Program-made: the position numbers and the translations under genes
Notes under the pieces: generated by a model
Seen by the model: the letters and a program-made list of their open reading frames with translations, nothing else
Database searches by the model: none
What the model was told of the DNA's origin: nothing
Shown here: positions 24,989 to 32,465 of the stretch, piece by piece
Numbering within the stretch: position 1 is the stretch's first letter
How the letters are laid out: each line of letters opens with the position of its first letter
Source: Lautropia sp. SCN 69-89
Lineage (GTDB): Bacteria > Pseudomonadota > Gammaproteobacteria > Burkholderiales > Burkholderiaceae_E
Length of the DNA stretch: 64,000 nucleotides
Direction: 5' to 3'
Assembly (NCBI GenBank): GCA_001724855.1
Contig: MEED01000027.1
Span: 113,864-177,863 of the forward strand

Positions 24989-25195
24989 ATGTCAATCCGC
25001 GCTCACTTGCGCGGAGGCAACGCAAGGCGCCTGGTCGATTCGATCCTCCTTGCGTTCCCCCGCACCCGCGAAAAGCGGGACCAACTCCTGTTCGCGCTGC
25101 TGAAGGTCGCCGCCCCGATCGGGCTGGTCGTGGCGATGCTGCTCGTCGCCGCCCCCGAACCCGGCAACGTACTGGCGGCGGCCTCAGTCCCCTGA
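24989..25195 (+). CDS. Small single-helix membrane peptide
   Basis: 68 residues, not recognised. A basic N-terminal half (MSIRAHLRGGNARRLVDS, then RTREKRDQ) is followed by one strong hydrophobic helix at about 36-54 (LLKVAAPIGLVVAMLLVAA) and a short tail. Support for translation: AAAGGTG seven bases before the ATG and an extended -10 promoter 50 bp upstream. It is divergent from the HNH nuclease and 62 bp before a lipoprotein gene. It could be a small regulatory membrane protein; nothing in the sequence fixes a role. It may also be a chance ORF. Confidence 0.45.
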   Translation: MSIRAHLRGGNARRLVDSILLAFPRTREKRDQLLFALLKVAAPIGLVVAMLLVAAPEPGNVLAAASVP

Positions 25196-25257
25196 GCGAC
25201 GCACCTGCGATAATGGCCGGTTGGGGCGCGGTTGCGCCCACTGCAGGAGTGCCGTAC

Positions 25258-25734
25258 ATGGTTCGCAGCAAGACGACCCTCTCGTTATTGGCCCTTTGCG
25301 CCGCCGCCTCGCTGGCCGGTTGCGCAGCGCCGTCGACGTCGGGCCACACCTACACGACCAGCGAAACGCGCCGGCCGATGCAGGTGCAGACCGGCGTCAT
25401 CCAGGCGATTCGCGAAGTCCGGCTGGAGCGCAACCAGCCGACGGGCGTGGGTACGGCTGCCGGCGCGGTGGTCGGCGGCGTGGCCGGATCGAACGTCGGC
25501 GGCGGCAAGGGCTCGATCATCGGCTCGGTGCTCGGCGCAGTAGCCGGCGGCGTGGTCGGCAGTCACGCCGAGCAGTCGCTCAGCGATCGCCCGGCGCTCG
25601 AGATCACGGTGCGCACCGATGCCGGCCGCACCTTCGCGGTCGTCCAGGAAGCCGGCGGCGAATCGTTCGCTCCCGGCCAGCGCGTGCGCATCCTCACCGA
25701 CCCGGCGAGGGGCACGACCCGCGTCTCGCAGTGA
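25258..25734 (+). CDS. Glycine-zipper outer membrane lipoprotein (SlyB/PcP-like)
   Basis: Probable envelope lipoprotein. 158 residues from the ATG preceded by AGGAG. Lipobox LAGC at about 18-21 (RSKTTLSLLALCAAASLAGC), then a glycine zipper of about 40 residues (GTAAGAVVGGVAGSNVGG, GSIIGSVLGAVAGGVVGSHA), and a C-terminal beta part with GQRVRILTDP. The layout matches SlyB/17-kDa antigen proteins, which stabilise the outer membrane. Monocistronic by position: the next gene is on the other strand. Confidence 0.88.
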   Translation: MVRSKTTLSLLALCAAASLAGCAAPSTSGHTYTTSETRRPMQVQTGVIQAIREVRLERNQPTGVGTAAGAVVGGVAGSNVGGGKGSIIGSVLGAVAGGVVGSHAEQSLSDRPALEITVRTDAGRTFAVVQEAGGESFAPGQRVRILTDPARGTTRVSQ

Positions 25735-25791
25735 CGCAGTAAGCCCGGCCAGGCGGCGCCCGGCGCGCCGCTGGCGGCAGCGGTCGGGGCG

Positions 25792-26403
25792 TCAGTCCGC
25801 GGCGCCGCGCAGGTCGATCCACGCGTCGACGAGCCTCGCGTCGCCGGCGCGCGTGCGGATGCAGGCGCCAGAGCGGCGCAGCAGGTCCAGCATCGGCGTG
25901 TTCGTCGACAGCACTTCGCCGTGCAGCCGCACGAGCCCGCGTGCGCGCGCCGCGCGCGCCACTCGCCGCATCAGCTCCGATCCGAGGCCCACGCCCTGCC
26001 AGTCGTCCGCAACGACCAGCGCGAACTCGGCGTCACCGTCGCCACCGGGCCAGGGCGCAGCGTCGGCATCGACGACGTAGCGCGCGTCCGCGACCTGGAT
26101 CTCGTCGCCCGACTCGTCGACCACGCCGGCCAGCAGCGCCAGGTGGGCGGCGTAGTCGATCTCGGTCAGCTGCCGCAACAGGCGCGGTGGCAGCGTGCCG
26201 ACACCCATCTGGAAGCGCCGGTAACGGGTCTGGAGCGACAGGCCTGCGACGAAGCGCTGCGCGAGTTCCGCGTCCTGCGGCAGCACCGGGCGGATGGTCA
26301 CGACCCGACCGTCGGCCAGCGGCAGTCGATCGATCAGCGCCGTCGGGTAGCGCGCGATCGAGTAGCGAGGCGGCGCGCCGGCTGCGTTCGCGACCGCGTC
26401 CAT
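25792..26403 (-). CDS. GNAT family acetyltransferase
   Basis: Acetyl-CoA dependent N-acetyltransferase of unknown substrate. 203 residues from the ATG that shares its A with the DUF2917 stop (TGATG). The start of the domain (LPLADGRVVTIRPVLPQDAEL, then LSLQTRYRRFQMG) resembles the acetyltransferase part of Pat-type protein lysine acetylases, and the acetyl-CoA loop is VADDWQGVGLGSELMRRV. Nucleotide-binding acyl-CoA synthetase domains of Pat are missing, so it is a stand-alone GNAT. Translation is probably coupled to the DUF2917 gene. Confidence 0.83.
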   Translation of the reverse strand: MDAVANAAGAPPRYSIARYPTALIDRLPLADGRVVTIRPVLPQDAELAQRFVAGLSLQTRYRRFQMGVGTLPPRLLRQLTEIDYAAHLALLAGVVDESGDEIQVADARYVVDADAAPWPGGDGDAEFALVVADDWQGVGLGSELMRRVARAARARGLVRLHGEVLSTNTPMLDLLRRSGACIRTRAGDARLVDAWIDLRGAAD

Positions 26404-26738
26404 CAGGCGACCTCGGCGGCGACGGGCGCGAACGCGAGCCCGGTCGCGGCAGGCGTGCACCGGACCTCCGACACAGCCGGCGCGAACGGCGACACGACCG
26501 GGGTCGCCCGCTCGACGATGCGCACGCAGGCTTCTTCGAGCGCATAGATCAGCACCCTGGCGCGGCGGTCGACCAGGAACGACTGCCCCGGGGCGAGCAC
26601 GATGTCGCGGGAGTCGTTGTCGATCGTGATCCAGACCGTGCCGGCCTCGCAGACGATCCGTGCCGAGTCCGCGTCGGCCAGGCTCGCGAGTCCCTGGGCG
26701 GCCAGCGGGATCCGCGGCGATTCGAGTTCGAGCAACAT
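26403..26738 (-). CDS. DUF2917 protein
   Basis: 111 residues, function unknown. The chosen ATG has a strong AGGAG seven bases before it; further upstream in-frame ATGs lack this and run into the promoter region of the LysR gene. The DUF2917 core is seen as ARIVCEAGTVWITIDND and RDIVLAPGQSFLVDR, a small cupin-like beta fold. The gene is divergent from a LysR regulator with 140 bp between, an arrangement frequently seen for this family, so the regulator may control it (inference). Confidence 0.82.
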   Translation of the reverse strand: MLLELESPRIPLAAQGLASLADADSARIVCEAGTVWITIDNDSRDIVLAPGQSFLVDRRARVLIYALEEACVRIVERATPVVSPFAPAVSEVRCTPAATGLAFAPVAAEVA

Positions 26739-26878
26739 GGCGATCTCCTGTCGTGCCGGAATGTCATGCATCCAGGGAATGGATTGCGGGTTGACGCCGG
26801 CTTCGATGCGATCGATCATGACTCGGTGATCCTTGCGGTTCAAACGATCTTTCCGAACACCGAGCATTCCTCCAGCGC

Positions 26879-27808
26879 ATGCGAAAAGATCCCGGGCGGC
26901 TGCCGGCACCGGAGCTGCTGATCACCTTCGAGGCGGCCGCACGCCTGCTGAGCTTCACGCGCGCCGCGCAGGAGCGCTTCGTCACCCAGTCGGCGGTCAG
27001 CCGGCAGATCCGCGCACTCGAGGACGACCTCGGCGTGGCCCTGTTTCGCCGGCGGCACCGGGGGCTGGCGCTGACCGAGGAGGGAGGCGCGCTGCACGAC
27101 GCCTGCCGCGAGGCGTTCGAGCGGCTGCGCAGCACGGTCACGCAGTTGCGCGCGCCGGGCGAGCGACAGGTGCTCACCCTGACCTCGACGCCGGGACTCG
27201 CCTCGCTGTGGCTGATCCCCCGGCTGTCGCGTTTCACGCGCGAGCACCCGGGTATCGACGTGCGCATCGACGCCAGCCTCGACCTTCGCGATCTCGACGC
27301 CGAGGGCATCGACGTGGCGATCCGGTATGGGCGCCTCGACAGCATGCACGGTTCGCGACTCTTCGAGGAGGCGGTGATGCCGGTCTGCAGCCCGTCGCTG
27401 CTCGAAAGCGGGCCGCCGCTCGCGGGGCCGGCCGACCTGCGGCTGCACACGCTGCTGCGGGTGGTCGACCCGATGATGGGCGTGCTCCCCGAATGGGAAC
27501 CCTGGCTCGCGGCGATGGGCCTGTCGGACCTGCAGCCGGCCGGGCGCCTGAGCTTCTCGCGCTACGACGACGTGGTGAGCGCCGCGGTGCTGGGACAGGG
27601 CGTGGCGATCGGGCGCCGGCCGCTGATCGATACGCTGCTCGCAGACGGCCGGCTCGTCGCGCCCTGGTCGGGCGCGCTGGCGTCTCCGCGCGGGTATTCG
27701 GTCGTGCTCAGCGACACCGCGAGCCGCCGGCCGGCGGCCCACGCGCTGCGGGCCTGGCTGCTCGAGACCGCGGCGCGCGACGGATACGCGAGCACGTCGC
27801 GCGCCTGA
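26879..27808 (+). CDS. LysR family regulator, GcvA-like
   Basis: Transcription factor. 309 residues: winged helix-turn-helix at about 12-70 (LLSFTRAAQERFVTQSAVSRQIRALEDDLG), followed by a periplasmic-binding-like effector domain (LTLTSTPGLASLWLIPRLSRF). The W-L-I-P-R-L segment and the short form of the effector domain (DLDAEGIDVAIRYGRL) place it with GcvA-type regulators. It is divergent from the DUF2917/GNAT pair, which are the natural candidates for its targets. Confidence 0.9.
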   Translation: MRKDPGRLPAPELLITFEAAARLLSFTRAAQERFVTQSAVSRQIRALEDDLGVALFRRRHRGLALTEEGGALHDACREAFERLRSTVTQLRAPGERQVLTLTSTPGLASLWLIPRLSRFTREHPGIDVRIDASLDLRDLDAEGIDVAIRYGRLDSMHGSRLFEEAVMPVCSPSLLESGPPLAGPADLRLHTLLRVVDPMMGVLPEWEPWLAAMGLSDLQPAGRLSFSRYDDVVSAAVLGQGVAIGRRPLIDTLLADGRLVAPWSGALASPRGYSVVLSDTASRRPAAHALRAWLLETAARDGYASTSRA

Positions 27809-27871
27809 GCCGCGGGCCGCGGTACCCTTGGGCTAACATCGCCTTCCCGCTTCACCGACCCGCGCCACGCC

Positions 27872-28717
27872 ATGATCGACACCACCCTCGAACGCTTCAA
27901 GACCGACGTCATCGATGCGTCGATGCAGACCCCGGTGGTGCTCGACTTCTGGGCGCCATGGTGCGGGCCGTGCAAGACGCTCGGCCCGATGCTCGAGAAG
28001 CTCGAACAGCAATACGGCGGCCGCTTCCGGCTGGTGAAGGTCGATACCGATGCGCAGCCCGAGCTTGCGCAGCATTTCCGCATCCGTTCGATCCCCACCG
28101 TCTTCGGCATCGTCAACGGCCAGCCGGTCGACCAGTTCCAGGGCGCGCTGCCCGAGAGCCAGTTGCGCGAGTTCATCGACCGCCTGCTGCCCAACCCGGG
28201 CGACGTCGAGCTCGAACAGGCGATGCAGGCGATCGAGCGCGGCGATCACCCCGCCGCGGTCGAACACCTGCAGAAGGCGCTCGCCACCGATCCGGCCAAC
28301 GACCACGCGCGGCTGATCTACGCGCAGCTGCTGCTGCAGGACAACGACGCCGGGGCGGCGCAGGCGCAACTCGAGCGCCTGTCGTCCGAGTCGCTGCAGG
28401 ATCCGCAGGTGCAGGAACTGGTCGAGCGCGTGCGCCGGCAACTGGCCGAGGGCGTCGTGCCGCCGCCGCCCGGGCTGCTCGAGCGCGTGGCCGACAAGCC
28501 CGACGACCTGCAGGCACGGCTCGACCTCGCCAGGCACTACATCGACCACAAGACCTGGGCGCCCGCGCTCGAGCAGCTGCTCGAGATCGTGCGGCGCGAC
28601 CGCGCCTTCGGCGACGACGTGGGCCGCAAGACGATGATCGAGGTGTTCGGGCTCGCCTCGGCGCAACCCGAACTGGTCTCCGAGTGGCGGCGCCGGCTCA
28701 GTTCGGTGCTGTTCTAG
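27872..28717 (+). CDS. cnoX: Thioredoxin-TPR chaperedoxin CnoX (YbbN)
   Basis: Cytoplasmic chaperone with a thioredoxin domain that protects proteins from oxidation and hands them to GroEL. 281 residues: thioredoxin domain about 1-110 with an intact WCGPC site (Cys31, Cys34), which in E. coli CnoX is SXXC but in many other bacteria is CXXC; then TPR-like helices about 115-280 (ELEQAMQAIERGDHPAAVEHLQKAL). Length matches the family. It stands between the LysR gene and a hydrolase, on the same strand. Confidence 0.92.
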   Translation: MIDTTLERFKTDVIDASMQTPVVLDFWAPWCGPCKTLGPMLEKLEQQYGGRFRLVKVDTDAQPELAQHFRIRSIPTVFGIVNGQPVDQFQGALPESQLREFIDRLLPNPGDVELEQAMQAIERGDHPAAVEHLQKALATDPANDHARLIYAQLLLQDNDAGAAQAQLERLSSESLQDPQVQELVERVRRQLAEGVVPPPPGLLERVADKPDDLQARLDLARHYIDHKTWAPALEQLLEIVRRDRAFGDDVGRKTMIEVFGLASAQPELVSEWRRRLSSVLF

Positions 28718-28748
28718 CGTCCTGTTCCGCACCGGGAGGGCAACCGTC

Positions 28749-29417
28749 ATGGGCAGCTTCATCGAGCTCGCAGCGGCCGACGGGCATCGCTTCGCCGCGT
28801 GGCAGGCGGCGCCGCAGGGCAAGGCACGCGGCGCGGTGGTCATCGCACCGGAGATCTTCGGCGTCAACAGCCACATCCGCGCGGTGACCGACGGCTACGC
28901 CGCCGACGGCTACCTCGCGATCGCGCCGGCACTCTTCGACCGCGTACAGCGCAACTACGAGACCGGCTACGCGCCCGACGAGATCCAGGCCGGCGTCGCG
29001 ATCATGCAGCGCATCGACTTCGACGACGCGCTGAAGGACGTGGCGGCGGCGATCGCGCACGCGGCATCGGCCGGGCGCGTGGCGGTCATCGGCTATTGCT
29101 GGGGCGGCACCGTCGCCTGGCTCGCGGCGTCGCGCCTGACGGGTCTGGCCGCCGCGGTGCCGTACTACGGCGGCGGCATGCCGAACCACATGGACGAATC
29201 GCCGAAGTGCCCGGTGCTGTGCCACTTCGGCGAGCGCGACAAGTCGCCGTCGCCGGCGCAGGCGCGCGCGCTGCTGGCCCGGCACCCGGAGGTCGCCGCG
29301 CACTTCTACGACGCCGGGCACGGCTTCAACTGCGACCAGCGCGGCTCCTACGACGCGGAGTCGTCCAGGCACGCACGCACGCGCACGCTGGAGTTCCTCG
29401 CGAAGCACGTCGGATGA
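28749..29417 (+). CDS. Dienelactone hydrolase family protein
   Basis: Alpha/beta hydrolase. 222 residues with the DLH nucleophile elbow GYCWGG (Cys117), the acid in the CHFGERDKS region and the His in DAGHGFNCDQRGSYD. These are the Cys-Asp-His triad and surrounding residues of carboxymethylenebutenolidase. No chlorocatechol genes are nearby, so the true substrate is unclear. It lies 31 bp after cnoX and may share its transcript. Confidence 0.9.
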   Translation: MGSFIELAAADGHRFAAWQAAPQGKARGAVVIAPEIFGVNSHIRAVTDGYAADGYLAIAPALFDRVQRNYETGYAPDEIQAGVAIMQRIDFDDALKDVAAAIAHAASAGRVAVIGYCWGGTVAWLAASRLTGLAAAVPYYGGGMPNHMDESPKCPVLCHFGERDKSPSPAQARALLARHPEVAAHFYDAGHGFNCDQRGSYDAESSRHARTRTLEFLAKHVG

Positions 29418-29459
29418 CGCGCACGCGAGGCGCGTCCCCGAAGACTTGCAGGCGCTCTC

Positions 29460-30974
29460 TCAGTTGACCCCGAACGTGCGCTCCTTGTCGCGCAGCTCGG
29501 TCTTCAGCACCTTGCCGTAGCTGTTCTTCGGCAGCGCCTCGACGAAGCGATAACGCCGCGGCCGCTTGAAGCGCGCGATGTGCTCGAGGCAGTGCGCGTC
29601 GAGTTCGTTCTCGCCGACCGGCCCGTGCGTCACCACATAGGCGACGACGATCTCGCCCCACTCGGCGTCGGGCGCGCCGATCACGCTGACCTCGGACACC
29701 GCCGGGTGCCGCAGCAGCACCTCCTCGACTTCGCGCGGATAGACGTTGCTGCCGCCGCTGATGATCAGGTCGCGCTCGCGATCGAGCAGCGTGAGGAAGC
29801 CGTCGGCGTCGAACCGGCCGATGTCGCCGGTGTGCAGCCAGCCGTCGCGCAGCACCTGCTCGGTCGCGTGCGGCTGGTTCCAGTAGCCCTTCATCACGAC
29901 TTCGCCGCGCACGCAGACCTCGCCCGCCTCGCCCACCGGCAACGGCGTGTCGTCGGGGGCACGGATCGACACCTCGACCATCGGCTGCGGATAGCCGACC
30001 GAGGCCAGTCGCTCGCGATGGCGCGGATGCGCGCGGTCCTCGATCACGTGCCGGGGCAGCACCGTGATCGTCATCGGGCTTTCGCCCTGCCCGTAGATCT
30101 GCGCCAGGTGCGGTCCGAGCACCGCGCAGGCATCCTGGACGTCGGCCACGTACATCGGCCCGCCGCCGTAGACGACGGTCGCCAGCCCCGGCAGCGGCCG
30201 CGACTGCGCGCGCGCCCAGTCGACCAGCCGCCGCACCATCGTCGGGGCGGCGAACAGCGACGCGTTGCCCCAGTGCGCGGCCAGCCCCGCGATCTCGGCG
30301 CCGTCGAACCCTCCGGACTCGGGCAGCACGTTGACGCCGCCATTGAGCACGTACGGAAAGTGGTACATCCCGCTGCCGTGCGACAGCGGCGCCGGATGCA
30401 GCATCGTGTCGCCGGGCGCCACCGGCTGCACCTCGGCCAGGTAGGCGAGCGTCATCCAGCGCAGGTTGCGCGCGCTCAGCCGCACGCCCTTGGGCTTGCC
30501 GGTGGTACCGCTGGTGTAGAAGAGCCAGGTGTCGTCGTCTTCGTCGCGCGCCGCGATCGGCGCGGCGGGCCCGCCACCGGCATCGAGGAACGGATGCCGA
30601 TCGATGATCCGGCAGGCGCCGGGCACGTGGCCGGCCAGCTTGTCGGCGTGGCTGGCGTCGGTGAAGCACATCGTCGCGGCGCAATCGGACAGGATGAACG
30701 CGGCCTCGCGGCCGTGCAGCCGTGCGTTGATCGGCACTGCGACCATCCCGCCCCACCAGGCGCCCCAGAGCAGCCGCAGGTAGTCGGGCTGGTTGCCGAG
30801 GAAGAAGCCGACGCGATCGCCCGGCACGAGCCCCTGTTCGTGCAGCCAGGCGGCGGCGCGCGCGGCGCTCGCGGCGAACTCGCGGTAGCTGCAGACGGCG
30901 GTGCGACCGCGCGCGATCGCGGGCCGCTCGCCGAAGACCGCCGCACTGCGCTCCAGCCAATGCGCAAGGTTCAT
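29460..30974 (-). CDS. AMP-dependent acyl-CoA synthetase/ligase
   Basis: Activates a carboxylic acid to its CoA thioester through an acyl-AMP. 504 residues from the second ATG of the pair MTMNLAHW, which has GGGAG at correct spacing. ANL-family motifs: P-loop FYTSGTTGKPKGVRLS near 170, IYGQGESPMTI near 305 in the A5 position, LHTGDIGRFDADGFLTLLDRERDLI near 395-420, and the catalytic Lys in LPKNSYGKVLKTEL near the C-terminus. Resembles long/medium chain fatty or aromatic acid ligases, but the acid is not deducible. Divergent from the efflux adaptor with only 38 bp between the starts. Confidence 0.9.
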   Translation of the reverse strand: MNLAHWLERSAAVFGERPAIARGRTAVCSYREFAASAARAAAWLHEQGLVPGDRVGFFLGNQPDYLRLLWGAWWGGMVAVPINARLHGREAAFILSDCAATMCFTDASHADKLAGHVPGACRIIDRHPFLDAGGGPAAPIAARDEDDDTWLFYTSGTTGKPKGVRLSARNLRWMTLAYLAEVQPVAPGDTMLHPAPLSHGSGMYHFPYVLNGGVNVLPESGGFDGAEIAGLAAHWGNASLFAAPTMVRRLVDWARAQSRPLPGLATVVYGGGPMYVADVQDACAVLGPHLAQIYGQGESPMTITVLPRHVIEDRAHPRHRERLASVGYPQPMVEVSIRAPDDTPLPVGEAGEVCVRGEVVMKGYWNQPHATEQVLRDGWLHTGDIGRFDADGFLTLLDRERDLIISGGSNVYPREVEEVLLRHPAVSEVSVIGAPDAEWGEIVVAYVVTHGPVGENELDAHCLEHIARFKRPRRYRFVEALPKNSYGKVLKTELRDKERTFGVN

Positions 30975-31012
30975 CGTCATCTCCCGTGCGAGCCGGTACC
31001 ATTGATTCTGCC

Positions 31013-32401
31013 ATGCACGAATCGCCCGACGACGCCGAGCACAAGAATCTCACGGCCCCCAAACGACCCATGCTGCGGCGCCCCTGGTTCTGGCTGGTGC
31101 TGATCGCGCTGGCCGCGGGCGGCGGATACTGGGCGTTCGACTTTGCCAAGCGGCGGGCGGCCGAGGCCGACGGGCAGCCGGCCGGCGCGCAGGCACCGAG
31201 GGCGGCCGCCGCGGGAGCCAGCGGCAGCGCGTCGGCGACCGGCCCGGGTGCCGCTCCGGGTGCCGCTCCGGGTGCCGCTCCGGGTGCCGGCCGCGCCGGC
31301 GGGCGCGGCGCCGCGGGCGGCGAGCGCGCGATCCCGGTCACCGTCGCTGCCGTCGGCCGCGCCGACGTGCCGGTCGTGCTGAACGCACTGGGCACGGTCA
31401 CGTCGCTGCACACGGTCACCGTGCGCTCGCGCGTCGACGGCCAGTTGCTGCGGGTGAACTTCCGCGAAGGGCAGATGGTCAAGGCCGGCGACCTGCTGGC
31501 CGAAATCGACCCGAGGCCCTTCCAGGTACAGCTCGAGCAGGCGCAGGGACAGCTGGCGCGCGACCGTGCGCTGCTGGAGAACGCGCGGCTCGATCTCGAG
31601 CGCTACCGCACGCTGGTGGCGCAGGAGGCCGCCAGCGCGCAACAACTCGACACGCAGCAGGCGCTGGTTCGCCAGTACGAGGGCACGGTGAAGTCCGACC
31701 AGGGCCAGGTCGACAATGCGCGGCTGCAGCTGGTCTACGCACGGATCACGGCACCGCTCTCCGGCCGGCTCGGCCTGCGCCTGGTCGATCCGGGCAACCT
31801 GGTGCGCGCGGGCGACGCGAACGGCCTGGTCACCATCACGCAGGTGCGGCCGATCGGCGTCACCTTCTCGCTGCCCGAGAAGGATCTCGCGCCGGTGCTC
31901 GCGCGCTACCGCGAGGGCAAGCCGATGACGGTGCAGGCGCTCGACCGCGACCAGCGCGAAGTGCTGGCCACCGGGCGCCTCACCACGCTCGACAACCAGA
32001 TCGACGTGGCCACCGGCACGCTGAAGATGAAGGCCGAGTTCGCCAATGCCGACGGGGTGCTGTTCCCGAACCAGTTCGTCAACGCGCGGCTGAGAATCGA
32101 CGTGCTCGCCGGCGCCACCGTGGTGCCCAATGCCGCGATCCAGCGCGGCGCGCCGGGCACCTACGTCTACCTGGCGCAGCCCGGCGGCACCGCGACGCTG
32201 CGCCGGATCGAGACCGGGCCGGTCGACGGCGAGCGCACCGTGGTCAGGCGCGGCCTCGAAGCCGGCGACCGGGTGGTGATCGACGGCGTCGACAACCTGC
32301 GCGACGGCGCGCGGGTCGACGCGATCGACAAGGTCGAAGCCGAGCGCGCCGCGTCGGAGCCGGGCGCGCAGCGCCGGCGCCCGCAGTCGCGCCAGCGCTA
32401 G
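31013..32401 (+). CDS. RND efflux periplasmic adaptor, MdtA-like
   Basis: Membrane fusion protein linking an RND pump to the outer membrane channel. 462 residues from the ATG giving [12 protein letters not shown]; a later ATG (MLRRPWFW) is also possible. An N-terminal membrane anchor lies at about 24-42, followed by an Ala/Gly/Pro-rich linker that includes a 12-bp tandem repeat. The lipoyl/barrel-sandwich part is [19 protein letters not shown] and [19 protein letters not shown], then a helical hairpin ([26 protein letters not shown]) and beta-barrel. Operon: adaptor, two RND subunits, OprM-like channel, matching mdtABC plus an outer membrane factor. Confidence 0.92.
   Translation: MHESPDDAEHKNLTAPKRPMLRRPWFWLVLIALAAGGGYWAFDFAKRRAAEADGQPAGAQAPRAAAAGASGSASATGPGAAPGAAPGAAPGAGRAGGRGAAGGERAIPVTVAAVGRADVPVVLNALGTVTSLHTVTVRSRVDGQLLRVNFREGQMVKAGDLLAEIDPRPFQVQLEQAQGQLARDRALLENARLDLERYRTLVAQEAASAQQLDTQQALVRQYEGTVKSDQGQVDNARLQLVYARITAPLSGRLGLRLVDPGNLVRAGDANGLVTITQVRPIGVTFSLPEKDLAPVLARYREGKPMTVQALDRDQREVLATGRLTTLDNQIDVATGTLKMKAEFANADGVLFPNQFVNARLRIDVLAGATVVPNAAIQRGAPGTYVYLAQPGGTATLRRIETGPVDGERTVVRRGLEAGDRVVIDGVDNLRDGARVDAIDKVEAERAASEPGAQRRRPQSRQR
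31249..31284 (+). repeat. Three 12-bp tandem repeats in the adaptor linker
   Basis: tgccgctccggg is repeated three times exactly, coding a Gly-Ala-Ala-Pro repeat between the membrane anchor and the first beta domain of the adaptor. Confidence 0.9.
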
Positions 32402-32465
32402 GCAGCCCTCCACCCTGCGGTCCTCCGAGCGTGAGCCCGAACACAGCGCGCGGAGCACGCGCCCG

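Noticed and set aside
28749..29417. Dienelactone hydrolase as part of a chlorocatechol pathway
   Set aside because: No chlorocatechol dioxygenase, cycloisomerase or maleylacetate reductase in the window; only the family can be named.
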